A stretch of 36,086 bases of DNA from contig JAIBAG010000022.1 in NCBI GenBank assembly GCA_019695305.1, forward strand, positions 1-36,086, in the 5' to 3' direction. The stretch's first letter is position 1, and the number at the start of each line of letters is the position of its first letter. Under the pieces are notes generated by a model, which was not told where the DNA came from, made no database searches, and was given only the letters and a program-made list of their open reading frames with translations. Both the position numbers and the translations under genes were made by a program. The stretch is from a bacterium (GTDB lineage Bacteria > UBA10199 > JAIBAG01). Of the stretch, positions 6,593-13,252 are shown one piece after another.

Positions 6593-7150
6593 CGTCCCCC
6601 AAATAGACGTTTCGATGGTAATCGTGATAAACAGCGCGGCCCGCGCATGAATCGTCAGATTCGTGTACCGCAAATCCGCCTTATCGGTTCTGGTGGTGAA
6701 CAGATGGGTTTGTTTGCAACCGACGGGGCCATCAAAATTGCGTTTGATGAAGGTCTTGACCTGGTAGAAATTGATCCCAATGCCAATCCGCCGGTGTGCA
6801 AGATCATGGATTACGGCAAGTACAAGTACCAGCTGCAAAAGCGTCAGCATGAAAGCAAGAAAAAGCAGATTGTGGTGCATGTAAAAGAAATTAAAATACG
6901 TCCTAATATCGACGAGCATGATATTGAATTTAAACTCAACCATGTGCGCCGGTTTTTAGAGGATAAGGATAAAGCCAAAATTACATTACAGTTTAGAGGC
7001 CGCGAAATGATGCATGCCGATCGCGGTAAGGAACTGATGGACAAGTTTATTAAAGGAACTGAAGGACTTGGCGAGGTGGAAACGCCTCCCAAAATGGAAG
7101 GGCGCAATCTTTCCATGGTACTCACTCCGTTAAGTAAAAAAGCAAAGTAA
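6590..7150 (+). CDS. infC: Translation initiation factor IF-3
   Basis: IF-3 binds the 30S subunit and polices start-codon and initiator-tRNA choice. The chosen start is the ATT at 6590 because it lies 5 bases after a perfect AGGAGG and is in frame; the first ATG (6647) has no SD and would remove a conserved basic leader (RPPNRRFDGNRDKQRG). This gives 186 residues. The N-domain shows MNRQIRVPQIRLIGSGGEQMG and DLVEIDPNANPPVCKIMDYGK, followed by the lysine-rich linker (KRQHESKKKQ) and the C-domain (KEIKIRPNIDEHDIEFK, ITLQFRGREMMH). It follows thrS by 16 bases and precedes rpmI by 16 bases: the classical thrS-infC-rpmI-rplT operon. Confidence 0.95.
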   Translation: MRPPNRRFDGNRDKQRGPRMNRQIRVPQIRLIGSGGEQMGLFATDGAIKIAFDEGLDLVEIDPNANPPVCKIMDYGKYKYQLQKRQHESKKKQIVVHVKEIKIRPNIDEHDIEFKLNHVRRFLEDKDKAKITLQFRGREMMHADRGKELMDKFIKGTEGLGEVETPPKMEGRNLSMVLTPLSKKAK

Positions 7151-7166
7151 CAGAAGGAATGATATT

Positions 7167-7364
7167 ATGCCAAAATTAAAAACAAACAGCGGAGCCGCTA
7201 AGCGTTTTAAAGTAACCAAAAAAGGAAAGGTGAAGTTCACCCGTACTAAACGCCGTCATCTCTTGGAATCGAAAAGCCCCAAAAAGAGTCGTCAGGGACG
7301 TAAGTCGGCTTATCTTCATAAGTCGGACGAGGCTTCCATTAAACAAATTTTACCCTACGCTTAA
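7167..7364 (+). CDS. rpmI: 50S ribosomal protein L35
   Basis: A 65-residue, very basic protein with the L35 signature: MPKLKTNSGAAKRFKVTKKGKVK at the N-terminus, a central KRRHLLESKSPKKSRQGRKS and a short C-terminal helix ending IKQILPYA. Length matches the family. SD-like AGAAGGA precedes the ATG. It sits between infC and rplT, as in most bacteria. Confidence 0.96.
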   Translation: MPKLKTNSGAAKRFKVTKKGKVKFTRTKRRHLLESKSPKKSRQGRKSAYLHKSDEASIKQILPYA

Positions 7365-7392
7365 CGCGAGAGGGTTTAAACAATCTTGTTTC

Positions 7393-7438
7393 CGGGTAAG
7401 AATTAACGAGTTTTGACCCATTGTGGGTTAAGCACCCG
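7393..7438 (+). promoter_or_regulatory. Structured leader before rplT (possible L20 autoregulatory site)
   Basis: In the 92-base rpmI-rplT gap, CGGGT (7393-7397) can pair with ACCCG (7434-7438), enclosing a hairpin GACCCA/TGGGTT (7415-7420/7424-7429, one G-U pair). L20 of E. coli and Bacillus binds rRNA-mimicking leader structures to repress its own operon; whether this structure does so is inference. Confidence 0.35.
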
Positions 7439-7456
7439 AGAAGCAGAAAGGAACAA

Positions 7457-7810
7457 ATGGCACGTGTAAAACGCGGCACTAAGGCAAAAGCCCGCCGCAA
7501 GAAAATATTAAAAGCCGCCAAAGGATATCGTGGTGGTCAATCAAAACTTTTCCGCACAGCGGTAGAAAAAGTAGCTAAAGGTCGTGCGTATGCTTACCGC
7601 GATCGCAAGGCTAAAAAACGCGATTTTCGTGCGTTGTGGATTACCCGCATTGGCATTGCTTCTAAAATAAACGGAATCAGCTATTCCCGTTTTATGGCCG
7701 GACTTAAGAAAGCCAATATCGGTTTGGACCGCAAGGTACTTTCCGAAATTGCCGTTAATTCGCCGGTTGTTTTTAAAGAATTAATCGAAAAAGCAAAAGC
7801 AGTACTGTAA
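7457..7810 (+). CDS. rplT: 50S ribosomal protein L20
   Basis: A 117-residue basic protein essential for early 50S assembly and, in several bacteria, a translational repressor of its operon. Motifs are [26 protein letters not shown], the [18 protein letters not shown] segment and the C-terminal globular domain ending in [12 protein letters not shown]. The start at 7457 is fixed by the conserved N-terminus and the AAAGGA SD; an in-frame TTG at 7421 would add residues not seen in the family. Confidence 0.96.
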   Translation: MARVKRGTKAKARRKKILKAAKGYRGGQSKLFRTAVEKVAKGRAYAYRDRKAKKRDFRALWITRIGIASKINGISYSRFMAGLKKANIGLDRKVLSEIAVNSPVVFKELIEKAKAVL

Positions 7811-7824
7811 CGGATCTACTCTCC

Positions 7825-7900
7825 CTGGCCCTCCCTTACAAAGGGAGGGGAATTCTTTGTCCCCCTTTGTAAGGGGGACTATAGGGGGTAGAGGGTTGGG
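7825..7900. repeat. GC-rich palindromic intergenic repeat (copy B)
   Basis: Between rplT and pheS, CCCTTACAAAGGG (7833-7845) is perfectly complementary to CCCTTTGTAAGGG (7863-7875). Each arm is also a local hairpin (CCTCCCTT-ACA-AAGGGAGG; CCCCCTT-TGT-AAGGGGG), so the element can fold as one long stem or as a cruciform pair. It ends in GAGGGTTGGGGG, as does copy A at 2579-2634. It lies inside an operon and would form a strong structure in the message just upstream of pheS. Confidence 0.7.
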
Positions 7901-7908
7901 GGCCCGTA

Positions 7909-8940
7909 GTGAAAGATTCTCTTTTATCACGCTTAGAAGAACTAAAACATTCATCTGCCGCCCTTTTTGATACGGCTGCCAGTGAGGCAGAGTTGTATCA
8001 AAAAAAGGTAGAGGTGTTGGGTAAAAAGGGAGCTTTAACCGAAATCTTAAAAGATTTAGGCAAGCTTTCGGCCGATGATCGCCCGCTTGTTGGACAGGCT
8101 GCTAATAGTTTTAAAGCAGGCCTCGAGTCGCATTACGAAGCGCGTCTTCAACATCTTAAAAGCGAAGCCATCAATAAAGCCCTATCGGCCAATACCATCG
8201 ATGTGAGTTTGCCTGGCTGGAATTTACCACGTGGGGCTCATCATCCTGTGCGTCAGGTATTAGATGAAATGAAATCCATTTTTATGAAAATGGGTTTTGA
8301 TTGCTTTGAAGGCCCCGAGATTGAAACCGACTTCTATAATTTTGAAGCGCTCAACATTCCTCCCGATCATCCAGCGCGGGACATGCAGGATACCTTTTAT
8401 GTGTCGCCTGAGCTGTTACTCCGAACACATACCTCTCCCGTTCAAGTGCATGTGATGCAAAAAGACAAACCCCCCATCCGCATGATTGCGCCTGGCGTGG
8501 TGTATCGCTGCGATTCAGACATGACCCATACACCCATGTTTCACCAGATTGAAGGTTTATTGGTAGATAAAGGGATTCACTTGGGACATTTAAAAGCTGT
8601 GTTAGGCGAGGGGATTCAGCGCATTTTTGATAAGAAGCTCAAGATGAAATTCCGCCCGAGTTTCTTTCCGTTTACCGAACCATCTTTTGAAATGGATATT
8701 GAATGTGTGATGTGTTCGGGAAGTGGTTGTCGTGTTTGCAAGCAAACCGGCTGGCTTGAAATTTTGGGCTGTGGCATGGTGGACCCGGCTGTTTTGAAAC
8801 ACGTTAAAATTGATGCGAACGAGTATTCGGGTTTTGCATTTGGTATCGGTATCGAACGCGTAGCCATGCTGAAATATGGTGTAAACGATATCCGTTTATT
8901 TTTTGAAAATGATTTACGTTTTTTAAGGCAATTCTCATGA
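7909..8940 (+). CDS. pheS: Phenylalanyl-tRNA synthetase alpha subunit
   Basis: A 343-residue class II catalytic subunit of the (alpha-beta)2 PheRS. It begins with an N-terminal coiled coil (residues ~1-85), then motif 1 (HPVRQVLDEMKSIFMKMGF), motif 2 (FHQIEGLLVDKGIHLGHLKA) and motif 3 (FGIGIERVAMLKYG) near the C-terminus. A four-Cys insert (CVMCSGSGCRVC) before WLEILGCGMV looks like a small zinc knuckle, as seen in several bacterial PheS. The start is GTG at 7909 (KDSLLSRLEEL...); no ATG is available before the coiled coil. Its stop overlaps the pheT start by 4 bases (ATGA), so the two subunits are translationally coupled. Confidence 0.95.
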   Translation: MKDSLLSRLEELKHSSAALFDTAASEAELYQKKVEVLGKKGALTEILKDLGKLSADDRPLVGQAANSFKAGLESHYEARLQHLKSEAINKALSANTIDVSLPGWNLPRGAHHPVRQVLDEMKSIFMKMGFDCFEGPEIETDFYNFEALNIPPDHPARDMQDTFYVSPELLLRTHTSPVQVHVMQKDKPPIRMIAPGVVYRCDSDMTHTPMFHQIEGLLVDKGIHLGHLKAVLGEGIQRIFDKKLKMKFRPSFFPFTEPSFEMDIECVMCSGSGCRVCKQTGWLEILGCGMVDPAVLKHVKIDANEYSGFAFGIGIERVAMLKYGVNDIRLFFENDLRFLRQFS

Positions 8941-11315
8941 AGATTTCTTACACCTGGCTTAAAGAATTAGTTCCCGGCTTAAAAGTGAGGCCGCAGGCTA
9001 TTGCAAATAGCTTAACGCTGGTAGGTTTGGAAGTAGAAGCCATCCACGATTTAGCTGCTCCTTATCAAGGTATTGTTGTTGGTGAGGTTTTGGAAAAAAA
9101 GCCGCATCCGTCTTCTGATAAACTCTCTGTATGCCAGGTGTCCGATGGCAAACAAGTAAACACGGTTGTGTGTGGGGCGCCCAATGTAGAAGCCGGTAAA
9201 AAATATCCTTTTGCTACCCTTGGTACCCGTTTTGAAAACGGGATGGTGATTGAAAAACGCAAAATCCGTGACGTAGAGTCATCGGGCATGTTGTGTTCGG
9301 CCAGCGAATTAAATTTATCATCTGAGTCTTCCGGGCTTTTAACATTGGCCGACAATGCCAAAACCGGCATGGAATTTTCCAAATTTTATGGTTTGGATGA
9401 TGTGGTTTTAGAAATCGGACTCACGCCCAACCGTGGCGATTGTTTTTCTCATGTGGGTGTAGCGCGTGAAGTGGCCGCTATTTATGGTCTTAAATCAGTG
9501 TTTCCCAAAGAAGTTTCTATCAAGGGAACTTTCTCCCTTAAAAAAGAATTAAAAGTTCAAAACGCCGTTTCCAAATTATGCACGCGTTACTCGTCGCGCA
9601 TGCTCAAAAATGTGAGTGTTAGCCCGTCGCCACAAGCTGTTCAAAATCGTCTGGCGGCTTTAGGAATTAGACCCATCAATAATGTGGTGGATGCTACTAA
9701 TTATGTGATGCTCTTAACCGGCCACCCTGTGCATGCCTTTGATGCCCGTTTTGTGAGTGGGGGAACGATTAAAATTTCGACAGCTCAAAAACTCTCGGCC
9801 TCTCAGTTTAAAACCTTGGATGGTGTGGATCGTAAGCTGGAAGGGGAAGATCTGCTTATTGCCGATAGCGAAAAGGCGATCGCATTAGCAGGTATTATGG
9901 GTGGAGAGAATTCGGGAATTCGTTCCGATACTACTACCGTTATTTTAGAAGTGGCACAGTTTCATCCCACAGCGGTGCGTAAAACCTCGCGTCGTTTGGG
10001 GCTGGTAACCGATTCGTCTCAGCGTTTTGAACGCTTTGTCTCGCCCGAAACTATTCCTCAAGCTTTAAATCTTCTCACCAGTTTTATTATAGCCTGGGCC
10101 GGTGGTGAAGCCAGTAGCGATGTTATTGATCTCTATCCTGTAAGATTTAAAAAATTAAACCTGACACTACGCGAAGACTTTCTAAAGGGAGTGACTGGTG
10201 TTGCTTATCCTGCACGTGATATTGAAAAAATTTTAAAGGCGCTCGAATTTGCCCCTAAAAAAGCGGGGAAGGCTTTTAAGGTAACTGTTCCTTCGTATCG
10301 TTCGGATGTAACGCGTGAGATTGATTTAGCCGAAGAAATCGTCCGCTTTAAAGGGATGGATGCTATCCCGGCTGTTTTCCCGCCTGCTCTCATGCGCACG
10401 GTGTATGAATCGAACGCCGAAAAGCGTGAGAGAACACTGCGTGATTTTTTTGTGAGCGAGGGCTTTTTTGAAAATATCCATTACAGCTTTACCGATCCTG
10501 TTCTCACCCAAAAAATGGGTGTGGATCAAAGCTCGCTTCTTAATTTAATGAATCCCTTAAGTGCCGAATTATCGGTGATGCGCGATAGTTTATGGCCGCA
10601 GCTTTTATCTACGGCTTCAAAAAACTGGAGTGCTGCAGAAGGCGTGCTGCGTGTTTTTGAATGCCGTTCCATTTATCAAAAGCCTCGCATCGAAAAGAAA
10701 TCGTTTGCGGCTTTATATGCCGGTGCTTATGTGAACGGTGGTTTAAATTTACCCAAAGTGCCAGTTGATTTTTATTTTGGCAAAAAAATGGCCAGCGATG
10801 CTTTTAAAAAATTGGGTTACGAAGTTTCCTTTCAAAAAGGAGCGGTGCCTGGAGTTTATCATCCGGCCAATAGTTTAGTGATTAAAGCAGGGGAGATTAC
10901 GGTTGGTTATGTTGGCACTCTTCATCCCCAAATTGCCGAAAAGTTTGAAATTGGCGAAACCAATCTTTTGGAGATCGATTTAGAAGCTTTAGAGGGTGCT
11001 TCTAAGGCCTCTTTTAAGTTCCAAAAACTTAATCCCTACCCACAGGTAAAGCGTGATTTAGCGCTTGTTGTAGACCGCTCTATTAGCTACGACAGTATTG
11101 AAAAAGCGATTAAAAGTAAGCTGACACCCTGGCTTGTTAATGTTGAAATATTTGATATTTATCAAGGGGATAAGATAGAGTCTTCAAAGAAAAGCTTAAG
11201 CCTTGCTCTTACTTATGAATCGTTTGATAAAACCCTGACCGATGACGAGGTAAATAGGGCTCATTTCGAACTTGTTGATAAACTTCGTGATTCTCACGGA
11301 TACCTTCTTCGTTAG
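8937..11315 (+). CDS. pheT: Phenylalanyl-tRNA synthetase beta subunit
   Basis: A 792-residue beta subunit, full length for the bacterial family. In order: N-terminal B1 and tRNA-binding (EMAP-like OB) domain at residues ~40-150 (VGEVLEKKPHPSSDKLSVCQV, VVCGAPNVEAGKKYPFATLG), the B3/B4 editing domain around residues 210-390 (PINNVVDATNYVMLLTGHPVHAFDA), the B5 domain, the inactive catalytic-like core, and a C-terminal ferredoxin-fold anticodon-binding (FDX-ACB) domain (residues ~700-792; YPQVKRDLALVVD, SLSLALTYES). It starts inside the pheS stop codon. Confidence 0.95.
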   Translation: MKISYTWLKELVPGLKVRPQAIANSLTLVGLEVEAIHDLAAPYQGIVVGEVLEKKPHPSSDKLSVCQVSDGKQVNTVVCGAPNVEAGKKYPFATLGTRFENGMVIEKRKIRDVESSGMLCSASELNLSSESSGLLTLADNAKTGMEFSKFYGLDDVVLEIGLTPNRGDCFSHVGVAREVAAIYGLKSVFPKEVSIKGTFSLKKELKVQNAVSKLCTRYSSRMLKNVSVSPSPQAVQNRLAALGIRPINNVVDATNYVMLLTGHPVHAFDARFVSGGTIKISTAQKLSASQFKTLDGVDRKLEGEDLLIADSEKAIALAGIMGGENSGIRSDTTTVILEVAQFHPTAVRKTSRRLGLVTDSSQRFERFVSPETIPQALNLLTSFIIAWAGGEASSDVIDLYPVRFKKLNLTLREDFLKGVTGVAYPARDIEKILKALEFAPKKAGKAFKVTVPSYRSDVTREIDLAEEIVRFKGMDAIPAVFPPALMRTVYESNAEKRERTLRDFFVSEGFFENIHYSFTDPVLTQKMGVDQSSLLNLMNPLSAELSVMRDSLWPQLLSTASKNWSAAEGVLRVFECRSIYQKPRIEKKSFAALYAGAYVNGGLNLPKVPVDFYFGKKMASDAFKKLGYEVSFQKGAVPGVYHPANSLVIKAGEITVGYVGTLHPQIAEKFEIGETNLLEIDLEALEGASKASFKFQKLNPYPQVKRDLALVVDRSISYDSIEKAIKSKLTPWLVNVEIFDIYQGDKIESSKKSLSLALTYESFDKTLTDDEVNRAHFELVDKLRDSHGYLLR

Positions 11316-11364
11316 GGGTATTTTTCCCCTTAAAAAGGTAGTTAAAAAAACTTATAAAAATCAA

Positions 11365-11409
11365 TTGTCTTCCGTAATCCGTTTCTGTAATATAGTGACA
11401 TTGTTCACT
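11365..11409 (+). promoter_or_regulatory. Probable ihfA promoter with a CRP/FNR-like palindrome at the start point
   Basis: TTGTCT (11365-11370) and TAATAT (11388-11393) are separated by 17 bases: a good sigma-70-type promoter in the pheT-ihfA gap. Immediately after the -10 lies AGTGACATTGTTCACT (11394-11409), a palindrome whose core GTGA-N6-TCAC equals the consensus core of CRP/FNR-family sites. A protein bound here would cover the start point and should repress. It could instead be a weak hairpin, since TTTTTTTT follows it. Confidence 0.5.
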
Positions 11410-11433
11410 TTTTTTTGAATGCATGGAGGGAAT

Positions 11434-11709
11434 ATGACAAAGGCTGAAATCGTTGAATCGGTATATGAAAAGATTGGTTTTTCCAAAAAGGAAGCTCAGG
11501 ATATTGTAGAACTTGTATTTGATACCATTAAAGAAACCCTCGAAAAAGGTGAGAAGATTAAAATTTCCGGATTTGGTAATTTTGTTGTTCGTCAAAAACG
11601 TCCCCGCATTGGTCGTAACCCGCAAACCGGTGAAGAGATTGAAATTACGCAGCGCAAAGTGCTTACATTTAAGCCGTCTCAAATTTTAAAAATGGCGCTG
11701 AATAAATAA
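11434..11709 (+). CDS. ihfA: Integration host factor alpha subunit / HU-family DNA-bending protein
   Basis: A 91-residue HU/IHF-fold protein. It has the family N-terminal helices (MTKAEIVESVYEKIGFSKKEAQDIVE), the core GEKIKISGFGNFVVRQK, and the beta-arm with the intercalating-proline motif GRNPQTGEE. Position directly after pheT is the classical position of ihfA, which favours IHF-alpha over HU. The start at 11434 has a GGAGG SD; an in-frame ATG at 11419 lies upstream of that SD and is less likely. It has its own promoter candidate in addition to operon read-through. Confidence 0.9.
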   Translation: MTKAEIVESVYEKIGFSKKEAQDIVELVFDTIKETLEKGEKIKISGFGNFVVRQKRPRIGRNPQTGEEIEITQRKVLTFKPSQILKMALNK

Positions 11710-11783
11710 TGGTAAAGAGTAGTTTGCGTTTTCCCCAAAAATAATCCTTTATCTCCTCGTTATATTTTTATATGGACTTCACC

Positions 11784-12176
11784 ATGACTGAAGCCCATCA
11801 AATTCCTGATAAATTATATTTTAAAATTGGCGAAGTTGCCGAAATTGTTGGCGTAGAGCCTTATGTTTTACGCTATTGGGAAACTGAGTTTAAAGACTTA
11901 ACTCCTGTAAAATCGCGCACCAATCAACGTTTGTATAAAAAGAAAGATGTGGAGTTACTTTTATCCATCCGTGATTTGCTTCATAAACAAAAATTTACCA
12001 TCAAGGGTGCTCGCGTTAAATTAAAAGATTCGCCCAAAGATAAGAAAGACAATGCCAGCCAATTGGGCTTGTATACAGCTCCTGAGGCAGAGGCCGATCC
12101 CAAACACTTGGCCCGTCACAATGTATTAAGCCAATTAAAAAGTTTAGTTCACGATATGAAAAAAGAATTGGACTGA
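11784..12176 (+). CDS. MerR-family transcriptional regulator
   Basis: About 130 residues. The N-terminal winged helix-turn-helix is clear: [25 protein letters not shown], then [36 protein letters not shown], the standard MerR wing and coiled-coil start. The C-terminus is short and charged with no obvious effector cysteines, so it is probably not a metal sensor. A short MerR protein next to ihfA is common in deltaproteobacteria; its regulon is not known to me. An in-frame ATG at 11772, 4 codons earlier, is the alternative start; neither has an SD, and TATATT at 11761-11766 may be a -10 lying unusually close to the start. Confidence 0.85.
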   Translation: MTEAHQIPDKLYFKIGEVAEIVGVEPYVLRYWETEFKDLTPVKSRTNQRLYKKKDVELLLSIRDLLHKQKFTIKGARVKLKDSPKDKKDNASQLGLYTAPEAEADPKHLARHNVLSQLKSLVHDMKKELD

Positions 12177-12184
12177 TTGAAGAA

Positions 12185-12213
12185 GTGAATTGTGGGTAGT
12201 TGATGGTGGATAG
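12185..12213. repeat. Degenerate 7-base repeat array
   Basis: Four consecutive 7-base units GTGAATT, GTGGGTA, GTTGATG, GTGGATA lie between the convergent merR and kinase genes. They match the GTGAATA units at 4772-4799 in phase and content, so this looks like a decayed copy of the same repeat family. Confidence 0.5.
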
Positions 12214-12217
12214 TTTT

Positions 12218-13180
12218 TTAAGAAAATTTTAGTTTTTTCACAAGGCCTGCAATCTGCTCAAAGCGTTCCACATATTCCCTGTAATCTTTAAACGGCGAGG
12301 CGGCAACCTTGCCATTCTTCAGTTCAAAATCACGCAAGCGTGTGAGGAGAAAGCGCATGGCGCTTTGTTCTAGATAATAAGCAAAATATTGTTTTTCTAA
12401 AGGACTCAACTTTCTTTTTTTCTGATAGCCCTTGAGGAAGGCTCTTACAAGGGCGGGAGAGAGTATCGTTTTTTTGTGGCAAAGGGCATGGATGCAAACG
12501 CCGATATCAAATAAAAAAGCTCCCTGGCCTGCTGCTTCAAAGTCAATCAAACCCAGCATTTTATTGCCTTGATAGAAAGTATTTTCGGGAAAGATATCGG
12601 CATGGATTAAGCCTTGTGGAATTTTCTTGGGTTCGTTTTTTTTGAGGGATGCCAGTTTTTCACGCGTGAATTTAAAAATGTGCGGGTGCTTTTGATTTAG
12701 TTTCTTTTGAATTTGTTGAAAAACTTTCTGCTGACCTTTTAAATTAAAACGGTGGGGAGGTAATTTTTGTCCGATAGTCAGTTTGTGAAGTAGCCCCAGT
12801 TTTTGCCCTAAATCGCCTAATTGCTTTTCGTTTAAACTGACAGGAGATTTGCCAAAGACTTCATCAAAAATAAGTGCAAATTTCTTTTGATAAGGGACAT
12901 AAAAAGAGCCTTTGGTTGTTTTGAGGGGAACGGGAGTTTGAAAAGGGAGTTTTTTGGCAATGCGCCCTAAAAGCTTAAAAATTTTAATCTCGTTTAAAAG
13001 CCGTGTTTTTTCGGCTACCTCATCAATTTTTAAATAATAGTTTTTATGGGGATAAGTAAGGCGGTAATAGGTATTCACCGTGCCTTCCACAATACCCTTG
13101 GTTTTTACGGGTTTTTCGAGGCCAAAGGCAGTTGCAAGGGCATTAATCGTATTGTTAGAAAGTTTTGTAAAAAGGGCCAT
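12218..13180 (-). CDS. Homoserine kinase type II-like (ThrB/aminoglycoside-phosphotransferase fold)
   Basis: A 320-residue kinase on the reverse strand. The C-lobe motif GLIHADIFPENTFY near residue 190 is the APH/choline-kinase catalytic loop (HxDxxxxN), and LGLIDFEAAGQGAFLFDIGV supplies the metal-binding Asp. The N-lobe has the pattern GIVEGTVNTYYRLTY with a lysine-containing strand (NYYLKID) as in type II homoserine kinases of Pseudomonas (ThrB). The best inference is threonine biosynthesis (homoserine phosphorylation), but other small-molecule or sugar kinases share this fold and no other threonine gene is nearby. It is divergent from mutS across a 72-base gap and convergent with merR. Confidence 0.7.
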   Translation of the reverse strand: MALFTKLSNNTINALATAFGLEKPVKTKGIVEGTVNTYYRLTYPHKNYYLKIDEVAEKTRLLNEIKIFKLLGRIAKKLPFQTPVPLKTTKGSFYVPYQKKFALIFDEVFGKSPVSLNEKQLGDLGQKLGLLHKLTIGQKLPPHRFNLKGQQKVFQQIQKKLNQKHPHIFKFTREKLASLKKNEPKKIPQGLIHADIFPENTFYQGNKMLGLIDFEAAGQGAFLFDIGVCIHALCHKKTILSPALVRAFLKGYQKKRKLSPLEKQYFAYYLEQSAMRFLLTRLRDFELKNGKVAASPFKDYREYVERFEQIAGLVKKLKFS

Positions 13181-13252
13181 AAATTAATTGATTCTTCCCT
13201 GTATATAAGATTAAGGATGGATGGAACAGGACTTTTTAATAGCTCAACTCTT

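Noticed and set aside
13046-13252. N-terminal extension of mutS from an upstream ATG
   Set aside because: It lies over the divergent kinase gene and its translation does not match any MutS N-terminus; family alignment fixes the start near 13253.
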